Origin: Clostridiales bacterium
GTDB taxonomy: Bacteria; Bacillota; Clostridia; Peptostreptococcales; Acidaminobacteraceae
Assembly (NCBI GenBank): GCA_016342415.1
Contig: JAEIOD010000002.1
Coordinates: 124,001-188,000, forward strand
Reading direction: 5' to 3'
Length of the DNA stretch: 64,000 nt
The position numbers and the translations under genes are program-made. Below are positions 8,931 to 17,270 of the stretch, piece after piece. Within the stretch, counting starts at the first letter, position 1, and the number at the start of each line of letters is the position of its first letter. The notes beneath the pieces were generated by a model. It was not told the origin of the DNA and ran no database searches. It saw only the letters and a list, made by a program, of their open reading frames with translations.

Positions 8931-9230
8931 CGAGTGTTTTTGAGATAGTACTGTAATTTCAATTTGTTCGGCAGCTATCATTATTTCTTTGTCTACAAAT
9001 AAAAAGTAATTGAAATTGATCTTGCTTGCTCATATGAACTTCTGAACTCTACTTATTTATCTCTTTACTCATTGTAGTAAGTTCTGATAAACTTTTATAT
9101 TTTCGATTCACAAAGAATTTTACTTCACTAATCAAAGTAATACAATTATCTAACGATAAAAACATCTCAAAATCAGATTCTATATCTTTCTATAAAATCG
9201 TTAAAAAACATCTGGAAGTTTCGAGGTATT

Positions 9231-9426
9231 AAAAGAACCCTTAGATATAATCTAGAAGTTCCAATATTTTTGACTCACTGTGAGGGATTCTAACCCCCGA
9301 CGAACAGAATCAGTAATTTTATTCTATAACGTTCTATAATTTCTATAAGGTTAAAAAAAACACGATTTTAAGTCTATAATTTCTATTTCCTCCGATATCA
9401 ATCTATAACTTTGTTGGGAAGTTTAT
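9231..9426 (-). repeat. tRNA-Arg recombination module c
   Basis: From right to left on plus (5' to 3' on minus): ATCTATAACTTTGTTGGGAA (9401-9420), a TTAAAA/TTTTAA hairpin (9351-9371), phased TTCTATAAC motifs (9322-9350), the invariant ACGAACAGAATCA block (9300-9312), the tRNA-Arg T-arm copy (TAACCCCCGA, GTGAGGGATTC), and the terminator hairpin (9235-9262). One of the two TGTTGGGAA repeats seen in d and e is missing. The AbiEii stop codon lies at the module's right edge. Confidence 0.85.
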
Positions 9427-10323
9427 TTACCGCTTGTATCTCTTATCAAGATGATTCCATCTCATATCAAAATATTTATCTTTCTCAATAGATTGAATCG
9501 GCTCCCTAACAAAAGCTACAATACCTTCCACGACTTCATTGAATGGCAATTCGATACCCAAGGTTTTCTTTGTGAAAACATTCCATCTTCTTATCATCTC
9601 ATAATTTTCATGTATTCTAGTTATTCTTTCTAAGTTCTCTATTGTACACTCTGTTTGTCTATTTCCGAAAGTTTCATAGATTGCTTCACTCAGAGTTTCG
9701 CCTTCAAAATCATATTGTGTCAAAAGGTAGTAAATATCATAATAATCCTTCATTCTGCTAGTCGCTTCCATACGACTAAACATTGCTTCTAGTTTTTCAG
9801 CAATGGTTGATTCAAGAGTATATGATTTGACACAAGGAGAATCAAAATTCTCTAATAGTGTTGGAATATTTATCGAGTCTATTTGAGGAATTACGACATC
9901 ACCAATTCCAATATCGATGTCAAATGGCGTCCTTGTATTTAAAATATTTGCTACAACCTTCACCCTTACACCAGGGTACTCTTTTTGCTCAGTAATTTTC
10001 TCAACTGATTTAATTTTAATGTCAATAAAACTGTTGTCTGTTTTTGTATTTATGATATCATCAATCATTACTCTCATTTCATTTATATCATTAGATATAT
10101 TATTTCCTAAAAAGTCAATATCCATTGTTGGTCTACCATCTAAATTATTAAATGCAAATAGAAATAAACCGCCTTTTAAGATCAAACTGCTTTTGCACTT
10201 TGAATATGACAATCTACGTAGGAATTCCTCCTGACAAAATAATTGTAACACAAATTGGTAAGACAACTTTTTCTTTCTTGATTCATTCTTTAACCTTTGT
10301 AAAATCGACTTCTCATCCATCAT
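9427..10323 (-). CDS. abiEii: AbiEii/AbiGii-family nucleotidyltransferase toxin
   Basis: A protein of about 298 residues with the nucleotidyltransferase core of the AbiEii toxin family: LILKGGLFLFAF then RPTMDIDFLG (the TxDxD metal site), and YTLESTIAEKLEAMFSRM followed by MKDYYDIYYL, the KD[FY]YD motif shared with AbiEii/MenT toxins. Family members block growth by modifying tRNA or other targets, giving abortive infection when the antitoxin fails. I place the start at the ATG whose first base is the last base of the AbiEi stop (TAATG), giving translational coupling; an outer GTG would add three residues. The stop codon touches module c, so the gene fills its cassette to the edge. Confidence 0.88.
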   Translation of the reverse strand: MMDEKSILQRLKNESRKKKLSYQFVLQLFCQEEFLRRLSYSKCKSSLILKGGLFLFAFNNLDGRPTMDIDFLGNNISNDINEMRVMIDDIINTKTDNSFIDIKIKSVEKITEQKEYPGVRVKVVANILNTRTPFDIDIGIGDVVIPQIDSINIPTLLENFDSPCVKSYTLESTIAEKLEAMFSRMEATSRMKDYYDIYYLLTQYDFEGETLSEAIYETFGNRQTECTIENLERITRIHENYEMIRRWNVFTKKTLGIELPFNEVVEGIVAFVREPIQSIEKDKYFDMRWNHLDKRYKR

Positions 10324-10919
10324 TACATCCACATCCCTATTATTCGATCTACTTTCTTTGCTATGTTCATAGTCTTAGCATAATCTAACAACTTACCTAT
10401 TCTCTTCTTAGGATCTCTCACATAAGCTAAAATAGCCTTATTAAAGATTTCCTTGTCCATTTTATTTTCATAACGGATTACATCACATATTGTTCTATCT
10501 CTGTCAAATATCGATATTAAATGTCCTTCATATTCAGCTGTGCTTCTGCCAAGTTCTATGTATGCATCTATCAAGAAGTAAAATTTTACGAATGGATAAT
10601 CAATCTTATACTTGGACTTAGAATTGTTCTTACTAACTGCAATATGCCATGTATTTGGAACTCTATCAGAATACCCATAGATGTATAAAGCTGATTCCAA
10701 GCAAACAACTCCTTCTGAATACAGTTTGTTTATTATAGCAGCTTCAGATACAGGTAAATCATCAATCCATTCATAGTATCCAGATTTAATCTTTCCAACA
10801 TAACCTAACTCCATCAATTTATTTAAAGTCGTATTATGATATCCTTGAGAAGTAAAATCAGACAGTTTGATGACTCCTCCATGTTTATCAAAAATTTTTT
10901 TATACTTATCTATATCCAT
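10323..10919 (-). CDS. abiEi: AbiEi-type antitoxin/transcriptional repressor
   Basis: A 198-residue protein directly upstream of abiEii with a 1-base overlap. Residues 1-60 form the winged-helix domain (MDIDKYKKIFDKHGGVIKLS, YHNTTLNKLMELGYVGKIKS), followed by the AbiEi core (CLESALYIYGYSDRVPNTWH) and a C-terminal half containing DRDRTICDVIRYENKMDKE, typical of the AbiEi_4 group. In studied pairs this protein both neutralises the toxin and represses the operon through inverted repeats. GAGGAG lies before the start. The pair is a complete type IV toxin-antitoxin phage-defence unit and the sole cargo of its cassette. Confidence 0.88.
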   Translation of the reverse strand: MDIDKYKKIFDKHGGVIKLSDFTSQGYHNTTLNKLMELGYVGKIKSGYYEWIDDLPVSEAAIINKLYSEGVVCLESALYIYGYSDRVPNTWHIAVSKNNSKSKYKIDYPFVKFYFLIDAYIELGRSTAEYEGHLISIFDRDRTICDVIRYENKMDKEIFNKAILAYVRDPKKRIGKLLDYAKTMNIAKKVDRIIGMWM

Positions 10920-10993
10920 GTGAATATCTCCTCTTTCAAATTCTTAAGCGAACCTAATTACATGATACACTATATATACCAATCTGCATAGTG

Positions 10994-11029
10994 AAAAGTC
11001 CTCTTTGGGATTCTAAGGAGGACTTTTTA
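10994..11029. terminator. Strong hairpin upstream of the AbiE pair
   Basis: AAAAGTCCTC and GAGGACTTTT form a perfect 10-bp stem around a 14-base loop, with a T-run on the plus side. No plus-strand gene precedes it. It may be the terminator of a lost gene between here and module d, or a regulatory palindrome of the abiE operon. I see no other feature in 11030-11150. Confidence 0.5.
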
Positions 11030-11150
11030 ACGCAGTCGTATTATTAATGATCTTATGAATACAACACATATAGCCAAAATCTTTTTCAAAAGGATTTCTC
11101 TACAATAGTTGGGGATGTCAGTATAAAATAGGCGCATTAGATAAAAAAAC

Positions 11151-11356
11151 AAGAACCCCTAGATATCATCTAGGAGTTCCAATACTTCTGGTACGCCGTG
11201 AGGGACCAGGGGCCCCGACGAACAGAATCAGTAATTCTATTCTATAACCTTCTATAATTTCTGTATGGTCTGAAAAAACACGATTTTCAGCCTATAACTT
11301 CTGTATCATCCAATAACAATCTATAACTTTGTTGGGAAAATGTTGGGAAGTTTTTA
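11151..11356 (-). repeat. tRNA-Arg recombination module d
   Basis: It has the same order as module c: ATCTATAACTTTGTTGGGAA (11319-11338) followed by a second TGTTGGGAA, a CTGAAAA/TTTTCAG hairpin (11270-11290), phased TTCTATAAC motifs on both sides, ACGAACAGAATCA (11218-11230), a tRNA T-arm copy partly scrambled to GGGACCAGGGGCCCC, and the CCTAGAT/ATCTAGG terminator hairpin. The TOTE gene stops five bases from its right edge. Confidence 0.87.
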
Positions 11357-11361
11357 CGATC

Positions 11362-14169
11362 TTATTCAATATAAAGTCGTTCCTTTCCTCCAACTATTTC
11401 TTCTGCTGAATCAGATAGCACACGTATTATATGATCATTTTCCTTCGAATATCCTAGTGGATCAATCCCTCCGTACCATAATATCTTATTATCAATAGAA
11501 ACAAATTTATGACAAACATCTGAATAGATAACAACAACACCTGCAGCATGGAGTTCGTCTAATAATATACTCTTCTTATTCCTTTTAGTTACTAGAATAA
11601 TCTTTATACCATTATTAAATTTATCTGCAATAAGCGATTTGATTGATTCTAACTTTTTGTTATCAAATTGGTAGCTTCCAATAATGATACGTTCTGATGA
11701 TTGGTTAATATCATTCAATACCAGTTCAAAGTAATCTTCTATACTGTAAATACCTTCTTGATCAATCGATTCATCACTGGAAAGTAGTGAATATCCAATC
11801 GACTTATAAGCACTTAATCGTTTATGATACATTCTTTCTAATCTCAGAACATGTATATCAATATAGTCATATATTCTAACATCATGCTTTCCATCAAATT
11901 CTCTATGAAGTCGACCAGCATATTGAGCGACAATTCCTTTCCAAGAAATTGGCATAGTAAGAAATAAAGTATCTAGTTTAGCTTCATCAAAGCCTTCACC
12001 AATTAGTTTCCCTGTTGCCAGTAACACAAATGGTTCTTCTTCAATATTCCTCAATGTTTCAAGAGCTTTCTTTCTATCACTGTTCTTCATAGTGCCCACC
12101 AAAACGATTACTGTTAGATGACATTCTTCCAAGAGTTCTTTCAGCAACATCAAGTGTGAAGTTCTTTCACTAAGTACAATCGGTTTCCGTCCTTCTCCAA
12201 CTGCATCTTTAATGTCCTTCACAATTAACTTGTTCCGTGATTTATTTTCACATACATTCTTATATAACTCACTTATATGTAGGTCCTTTTCATTCACATC
12301 TAGTGGTAATCTTAGATTAGTGAATCTTGGAATAAGATAGTGTTCAAAAGTCCTTTGTTGAGCCATTTCTTTTGCATCAACTCTATAACGAATCGGACCA
12401 CACTGCATGAAAATAATTGGATGATGACCATCCTTTCGAATTGGGGTAGCAGTTAAGCCATAAACATACTTTGCCTTAGACTCAAATAACACATTGGAAA
12501 AACTTATTGATGGTACATGATGACATTCATCAACTAGGACCATACCATAATCATTAATTAGCTCTCTGATATTCTTATCTTTATCCATCATCGATTGCAT
12601 TAAAGCTATATCGACACGACCTGTTAATCGATTTTTACCTGCACCTAATTGCCCAATCATAATAGGTTTTCTTTTTCTACCTGTTTTCGTCTTTTGATTT
12701 TCAATCATTTCCATTTCTAAGAAAGTCTCTAACCTTTCTATCCACTGCAGGGCCAGTTCTTTAGTGTGAACAATGATTAAAGTTGGAACTTTCTTCTCAG
12801 CAATTAAACTTGCACCAACGACAGTCTTTCCGAAACCAGTTGTAGCTGACAATACGCCATTATCATTCTGTGATAATAGGTCTAATGCAATCTGTTGTTG
12901 TAATCGCAATTCACCTTTAAATTCAACATTAAACTCATTTCCGGTTATTCTTTCATCAATTAATTTATATTGTATTTTATACTCTTTAAGTAATGCTTTC
13001 AGGTCTTCAATCAAACCTCTAGGTATTGTTATTGTTTCCTTTGTTTCTTGATAGTTTTCTACAACACGACTTATGTTATAAGTTGACATACGCATCGCCT
13101 GCATCGAAAAAAATTCAGGATTATTATAAGATGCAAGCTTCCTTATCTTATATAATGCTTTAGAGGTCATTTGATCTTTAAATAAGGTAACACCTCTATC
13201 AAAAATTATCTTTAATGGTTGCGTAAAATCAGAATCACCGATATTCCAATGATGTACTTTTTCTTCTCTGTAATCACTATTACAACTCTCAAATTCTTTG
13301 AATTGTAGATTCATCTCTCTCACGACTTCAATATTTATTCTTTTAATACTCGAAAGATATTCCCATTGATCATCATAGGGAATTAATTCCTTATTAACGA
13401 AAATACTTTTGCCTTCTGATCTAGGCTGTTTCTGAAGAGGCAATGCAATCAGATTTCCGAAACCTTCTTTTTCAACAAAATCTTGACTGGGAAATAAACG
13501 GTCGTATGAATTGAAAGTTATAAAATCACTCTTTTGCATGGTATAATCTAAAATAGCAAATCCAAACTTCCTAGCTTCTGATGCTCTGATGATTTTATCA
13601 AAGAAGAACCAAAGGTGAGCTCCATTACCAGAACGTGAAATCTCAATTGAGTAATCAATTTCTAGCTCCTCACACGACTCTACAACCTGAACAACTTCTT
13701 CTTTCCAGTTCTTCTTATCAAAATCCATTACCAAAAGCTTGCACAAGTCTTGTTCCATCAATGGATACAAGCCTAATGTAACGTTTCCCTTAAGGTGACT
13801 CTCAATAACTTTATAGTTTAAACCAACGAAATTCTTTGTTTTGCACACTTTACATTTTACTCTAGGTTTTTCGCATACACCTGATTGCCACTCATTCATA
13901 CAATATGGAGAATAGCCAGTTTTACCATTGTTACTTTCCCATCTCTTAGCTACGACATTTGTACGCCCTACAAATAAAGATTTGAATAACTCCACTTTCT
14001 TCTGAGATGTGCTTTTAATATTAATAACCGATTCCGAAGACGACTGCTCTTTTACAGACGAACTTATTGCCTCTTCATAGACAATTCCATTTTTCTTGAG
14101 TAATTTCTTTAGCCGAATATTTTCATCTAACAATTGCTCATATTTTTTATTGAGTTCTTCATATTTCAT
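11362..14169 (-). CDS. TOTE-type conflict protein: AEP primase, SF2 helicase, PLD-like nuclease
   Basis: A 935-residue multidomain defence protein. Residues 1-25 are a coiled coil. The archaeo-eukaryotic primase domain (about 60-300) has a Zn-type CEKPRVKCKVC cluster (99-109), MDFD with metal-binding Asp149 and Asp151, and GAHLWFF with His185. The superfamily 2 helicase (about 420-790) has TTGFGKT (443-449), DECH (547-550), TATP (573-576) and QYAGRLHR. The C-terminus (about 840-930) is a PLD-fold domain with CHKFVSID and WYGGIDPLGYS. This order matches the Pfam AEP-TOTE family of mobile-element-linked conflict systems. GGGGAGG precedes the start. It has its own promoter and shares a cassette with an AbiF-like gene. 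The molecular target is unknown. Confidence 0.85.
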   Translation of the reverse strand: MKYEELNKKYEQLLDENIRLKKLLKKNGIVYEEAISSSVKEQSSSESVINIKSTSQKKVELFKSLFVGRTNVVAKRWESNNGKTGYSPYCMNEWQSGVCEKPRVKCKVCKTKNFVGLNYKVIESHLKGNVTLGLYPLMEQDLCKLLVMDFDKKNWKEEVVQVVESCEELEIDYSIEISRSGNGAHLWFFFDKIIRASEARKFGFAILDYTMQKSDFITFNSYDRLFPSQDFVEKEGFGNLIALPLQKQPRSEGKSIFVNKELIPYDDQWEYLSSIKRINIEVVREMNLQFKEFESCNSDYREEKVHHWNIGDSDFTQPLKIIFDRGVTLFKDQMTSKALYKIRKLASYNNPEFFSMQAMRMSTYNISRVVENYQETKETITIPRGLIEDLKALLKEYKIQYKLIDERITGNEFNVEFKGELRLQQQIALDLLSQNDNGVLSATTGFGKTVVGASLIAEKKVPTLIIVHTKELALQWIERLETFLEMEMIENQKTKTGRKRKPIMIGQLGAGKNRLTGRVDIALMQSMMDKDKNIRELINDYGMVLVDECHHVPSISFSNVLFESKAKYVYGLTATPIRKDGHHPIIFMQCGPIRYRVDAKEMAQQRTFEHYLIPRFTNLRLPLDVNEKDLHISELYKNVCENKSRNKLIVKDIKDAVGEGRKPIVLSERTSHLMLLKELLEECHLTVIVLVGTMKNSDRKKALETLRNIEEEPFVLLATGKLIGEGFDEAKLDTLFLTMPISWKGIVAQYAGRLHREFDGKHDVRIYDYIDIHVLRLERMYHKRLSAYKSIGYSLLSSDESIDQEGIYSIEDYFELVLNDINQSSERIIIGSYQFDNKKLESIKSLIADKFNNGIKIILVTKRNKKSILLDELHAAGVVVIYSDVCHKFVSIDNKILWYGGIDPLGYSKENDHIIRVLSDSAEEIVGGKERLYIE

Positions 14170-14190
14170 TTATAGCCACCTCCCCATTCA

Positions 14191-14219
14191 ATTATATAAT
14201 AAGGAATCTGAGTATTCAA
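14191..14219 (-). promoter_or_regulatory. Sigma-A-type promoter for the TOTE gene
   Basis: TTGAAT (plus 14214-14219), a 17-base spacer, TATAAT (plus 14191-14196), then a short leader to GGGGAGG and ATG at 14169. Confidence 0.75.
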
Positions 14220-14224
14220 AAACA

Positions 14225-14256
14225 AAAAAAATCTAAGTGACAGACTTAGATTTTTA
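14225..14256 (-). terminator. Intrinsic terminator between the AbiF-like and TOTE genes
   Basis: AAATCTAAGT / ACTTAGATTT stem with loop CTGTC and a T-run on the minus strand, ending transcription from the AbiF-like gene before the TOTE promoter. Confidence 0.8.
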
Positions 14257-14299
14257 TAAGCTATTCAATTATTTTCATACAATATACAATCGATATAAA

Positions 14300-15157
14300 T
14301 CAAGACTCGAGTATTTCTTTCCAATTCTGAGGAAAACCCATTCTCGATAACTCAATAATAGTTTCATTCTCCTCAACTAAACTAGACAAATCATTACAAA
14401 TTCTATCCCATTGGTTTGGATTTAAAAGTAATGATTTTAATGCAATCAGAACAGCAAATAACGATTTGTTATTAATATTATTGCTTCTCATTATATGATC
14501 CTTCTTCATCTTAAAAATGAAATATGTATTATAAATCCTTGAATGATGTGCGCATCGATTTCTAACGTTCGAAATTGATCTTAACCAACTTTCTAAGATT
14601 TCATAACTTAAACCAAAATAATCTCTAGCAATCTTCTTCTTATCAACCGTCTTCATATTCTCATATAGATGAGAAACTGTTCCAAAGCTAAGAAATTCTA
14701 TGCCTGCCCATATCGGTATTTTCCCATACTTTTCTTTATTATGCTTAATGTACAGAACCTTTTTTTCCATACGTTTCTGCTCTTTTAAAAATTTATCCAG
14801 AAAAAAAACATGTCGCTCAGCATCATCAAATGCATCAAAACTCCAATGACCAATTGGAGATATTTCTCTAGCTATATAATATGCAATTTTGGTTTTTATT
14901 GATACTTCAACAGTTTCAATCAAGTCCATCAACATGCTACTTATTCTCTTATCAAAAATATACAAAGCATAAATATCTTCAAATGAAATTCCATCTTGAA
15001 AAATATCTTTCTCACGAAAATGTAGCGAATATCCTGACATCTTATAATAGTTGACACGACTAAGAATATCCAATGCATTTTCACGATCACCGCATTTTAG
15101 TCCGCGTTCAATTAATAAGTTTAATTGCTCTTCAAAAGATAGTGCAGGTTTCATCAT
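14300..15157 (-). CDS. AbiD/AbiF-family (Abi_2) HEPN RNase-type abortive infection protein
   Basis: A 285-residue protein of the Abi_2 family. SRVNYYKMSGYSLHF near residue 35 is the family's N-terminal mark, and NVRNRCAHHSRIYN near residue 205 supplies the HEPN RNase motif (R, four residues, then H). HEPN proteins of this group cleave RNA and cause growth arrest on phage attack; from memory, AbiF relatives have been reported as partners of small RNA antitoxins and as relatives of Cas13. GGAGG five bases before the ATG at 15157 decides the start; a longer frame has no site. It carries its own promoter and a structured leader and shares the cassette with the TOTE gene. Confidence 0.83.
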   Translation of the reverse strand: MMKPALSFEEQLNLLIERGLKCGDRENALDILSRVNYYKMSGYSLHFREKDIFQDGISFEDIYALYIFDKRISSMLMDLIETVEVSIKTKIAYYIAREISPIGHWSFDAFDDAERHVFFLDKFLKEQKRMEKKVLYIKHNKEKYGKIPIWAGIEFLSFGTVSHLYENMKTVDKKKIARDYFGLSYEILESWLRSISNVRNRCAHHSRIYNTYFIFKMKKDHIMRSNNINNKSLFAVLIALKSLLLNPNQWDRICNDLSSLVEENETIIELSRMGFPQNWKEILES

Positions 15158-15222
15158 TATATCCTCCAAAAAAAAATGACTCCCCATGGTCCGCATAGTT
15201 TAGAGGCGTGGCGAGTGCTGTT
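15158..15222 (-). ncRNA. Structured leader of the AbiF-like gene, candidate small RNA
   Basis: From the predicted start near 15222 the RNA can fold ACTCGCC with GGGGAGT around an inner CGC/GCG stem, and this is followed by nine consecutive T residues just before the GGAGG site. This looks like an intrinsic terminator, so much of the transcription may end as a ~60-base RNA. Whether it is an antitoxin RNA, an attenuator or chance is open. Confidence 0.3.
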
Positions 15223-15228
15223 AACTAA

Positions 15229-15257
15229 ATAATACAGTATATCTGCAGAATAGTCAA
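15229..15257 (-). promoter_or_regulatory. Sigma-A-type promoter for the AbiF-like gene
   Basis: TTGACT (plus 15252-15257), a 17-base spacer and TATTAT (plus 15229-15234). The stretch from 15258 to 15472 contains no gene I can support. Confidence 0.75.
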
Positions 15258-15472
15258 CCTATTTACATTTTTTCCCTCTCACTGTCACTCAAGTTTCTAT
15301 TAGTCCTTTCTAAGCAAAGCGAATGCGGTAGTCGGGGGTACATTAATGCAAAAGCTGACTCCAGCACTTGAAAACAAAGCCTTCTTCATTCATTTATAAT
15401 ATCATATTTTGATTTTACCAGCATCTTCCCAACTCAGAAATGAATGAAAACACATGAAATCACTCAAAATCA

Positions 15473-15677
15473 AAAGAACCCCTAGATACAATCTAGGAGT
15501 TCCAATACTTCTGGCACACCGTGAGGGACTCGAACCCCCGACGAACAGAATCAGCTATTCTTTTCTATAACGTTCTATATTTTCTATAACAGTTGAAAAA
15601 ACAAGGTTTTCATTCTATAACTTCTGTATAAACAGATATCAATCTATAACTTTGTTGGGAAAATGTTGGGAAGTTTT
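15473..15677 (-). repeat. tRNA-Arg recombination module e (best preserved)
   Basis: The tRNA part GGCACACCGTGAGGGACTCG with AACCCCCGAC is almost identical to the intact gene; the terminator CCTAGAT/ATCTAGG is intact; ACGAACAGAATCA is at 15541-15553; phased TTCTATAAC motifs, a TGAAAA/TTTTCA hairpin (15594-15612), ATCTATAACTTTGTTGGGAA (15642-15661) and both TGTTGGGAA repeats are present. It is the scar nearest the intact tRNA, as expected for the newest complete insertion. Confidence 0.88.
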
Positions 15678-15858
15678 CTTTTAAACTAAATAAGACACCC
15701 AAAGAAAGTTCATTTGTGAGAGGAGCATAATTTGTCATATGTGATACTGTATTATACATCACCAACTGTGTTTTTTTGTTTAAATATTTTGCATCACTTA
15801 ATTGGAATGTAGAATCAACTTTTTTTACTCACTTTATGAACAAACATAAATGGACCTC

Positions 15859-17109
15859 TTAATATTTTATTTCATTCAGACTATCATTGATATCTAGTGT
15901 CCAAATATACGGATGGCCTTTTTTAAATAATATTTTAAATACTTGTCTTACATCATTATTGGGATATTCAATCTTATCTACATAATATTCAATCGATTTA
16001 TAACCAGTATAAATGGGTGTGAAAATATTACTATGAATACTTATTTCAATTCCAGAATCATCTGTTACTTCAATTATTCCATCTTTAATTGATAAAGTCG
16101 CTTTGTCGTTTTCTGTAACAATATTATAACAGCCATTTAGATCACGATATATCGATTGTTTAAGTCGTTCATTTAATAAGTCTAAGATCCCAACCAATGC
16201 CTTCTTTAAATCCAAGATCTTATACATTTCTCCCCAGGTACCCTCAAATAGCTCACTATTGCAACTGAATGTTGCACCCTTCTTATATACATATTGTGCG
16301 AAAGTATTATTTAGTGGTGATCTTATACCAATTTCGGTCATATCACTGCCCATTATTTCATTATAAAGTACTGAACAGAAACTCTCTGATGCTGTATTGT
16401 TTAATACTGCAACTTCTTTTATTACTATCATATTTTTCTCAGTTTTCAGCCAAGCATAACCACAAAGATCATCTTCATCATATATACCATACCAATTGGA
16501 TCCTTTTTCGATAGTTTTTTCTTCTATCATATATCTAAGATACTCAACACTTCTTAACTCCGATCCAAAGTTTTCACTACTTGCATGCGTAAATATATTA
16601 ATCATTTTTGATAAGATGTCGTCGCTAAATACATCAATTATTTTAGTTGAGTATTCACTCTTACAATTTTTAAGTTTTTCCTTATTAAGGTTTACATAAT
16701 TATAGAAATAAGCTGGTACAGAATACTCAAATCCAAATTGTTGATAGAAATTTGGAATCCCAATCAGTCGGCATAAAAATATATTGTCTTTCTTCATTGC
16801 TTCAAATGAATATTCCATGAGTTCTCTGCAATATCCTTTACCCCTAAACTCAGGATGAGTACCTACAATATCGTATTCTCCAACTTGAAACAGTGTCTTT
16901 CCTACCTTATGATTTTTCTTTGTGAGTACTAACGAACTTACAATTTGCTCATTTTCTTCTATATAAAAACAATCCTCTTCAACTTTAGAAAATGGATTAC
17001 GAAACATTAATTTATCAAGTTCATCTTCGAGATGTTCATTATCAAAAACAAGCTTATTGAGTGATAAATATCGTCCTTTGTCCTCATGTCTTAAATGCTT
17101 TACTCTCAT
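15859..17109 (-). CDS. Eis-like GNAT N-acetyltransferase
   Basis: A 416-residue cytoplasmic protein with the Eis plan of tandem GNAT folds and an SCP2-like tail. The first GNAT domain shows the acetyl-CoA loop VGTHPEFRGKGYCRELM (about residues 83-99) and IGIPNFYQQFGFEYS; a second, weaker GNAT fold runs to about 290; the last 120 residues (LLNERLKQSIYRDLNG onward) resemble the sterol-carrier-like domain that closes the Eis family. Such enzymes acetylate amines, including aminoglycosides, but the substrate here is unknown. It is the only cargo of the segment next to the intact tRNA-Arg. AGAGG precedes the ATG at moderate distance. Confidence 0.78.
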   Translation of the reverse strand: MRVKHLRHEDKGRYLSLNKLVFDNEHLEDELDKLMFRNPFSKVEEDCFYIEENEQIVSSLVLTKKNHKVGKTLFQVGEYDIVGTHPEFRGKGYCRELMEYSFEAMKKDNIFLCRLIGIPNFYQQFGFEYSVPAYFYNYVNLNKEKLKNCKSEYSTKIIDVFSDDILSKMINIFTHASSENFGSELRSVEYLRYMIEEKTIEKGSNWYGIYDEDDLCGYAWLKTEKNMIVIKEVAVLNNTASESFCSVLYNEIMGSDMTEIGIRSPLNNTFAQYVYKKGATFSCNSELFEGTWGEMYKILDLKKALVGILDLLNERLKQSIYRDLNGCYNIVTENDKATLSIKDGIIEVTDDSGIEISIHSNIFTPIYTGYKSIEYYVDKIEYPNNDVRQVFKILFKKGHPYIWTLDINDSLNEIKY

Positions 17110-17270
17110 AATACTACGCCTCTTCTATTTGATTGGGATAACTAAATTCTTCAACTTTTGTTTTTGTCTCTAATTCATCATAGTTGCGAAGATTTCATCT
17201 AGTGAAACATACCTTCATCAAAATATTACTACATAATTTATTTATCTTAATATTAAATAATAATTACATA

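Noticed and set aside
9322..9350. TTCTATAAC repeats as a CRISPR array
   Set aside because: Repeats are about 9 bases without spacers and occur at a fixed place in each module; no cas genes.
9917..10388. Two overlapping plus-strand ORFs opposite the AbiE genes
   Set aside because: Both lie opposite well-supported AbiEi/AbiEii coding and have no ribosome sites.
15610..15759. 49-codon minus-strand ORF reading through module e (MYNTVSHMTNYAP...)
   Set aside because: No ribosome site, runs through the repeat arms, and the frame is not kept in modules c and d; probably chance. I also considered it as an integrase tail, since KLPNIFPTKL can be read in module d, but no recombinase motif is present.
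17114..17194. 26-codon coding-like stretch (NYDELETKTKVEEFSYPNQ) before the acetyltransferase gene
   Set aside because: It may be the tail of a deleted upstream gene, but it has no start and is too short to support.
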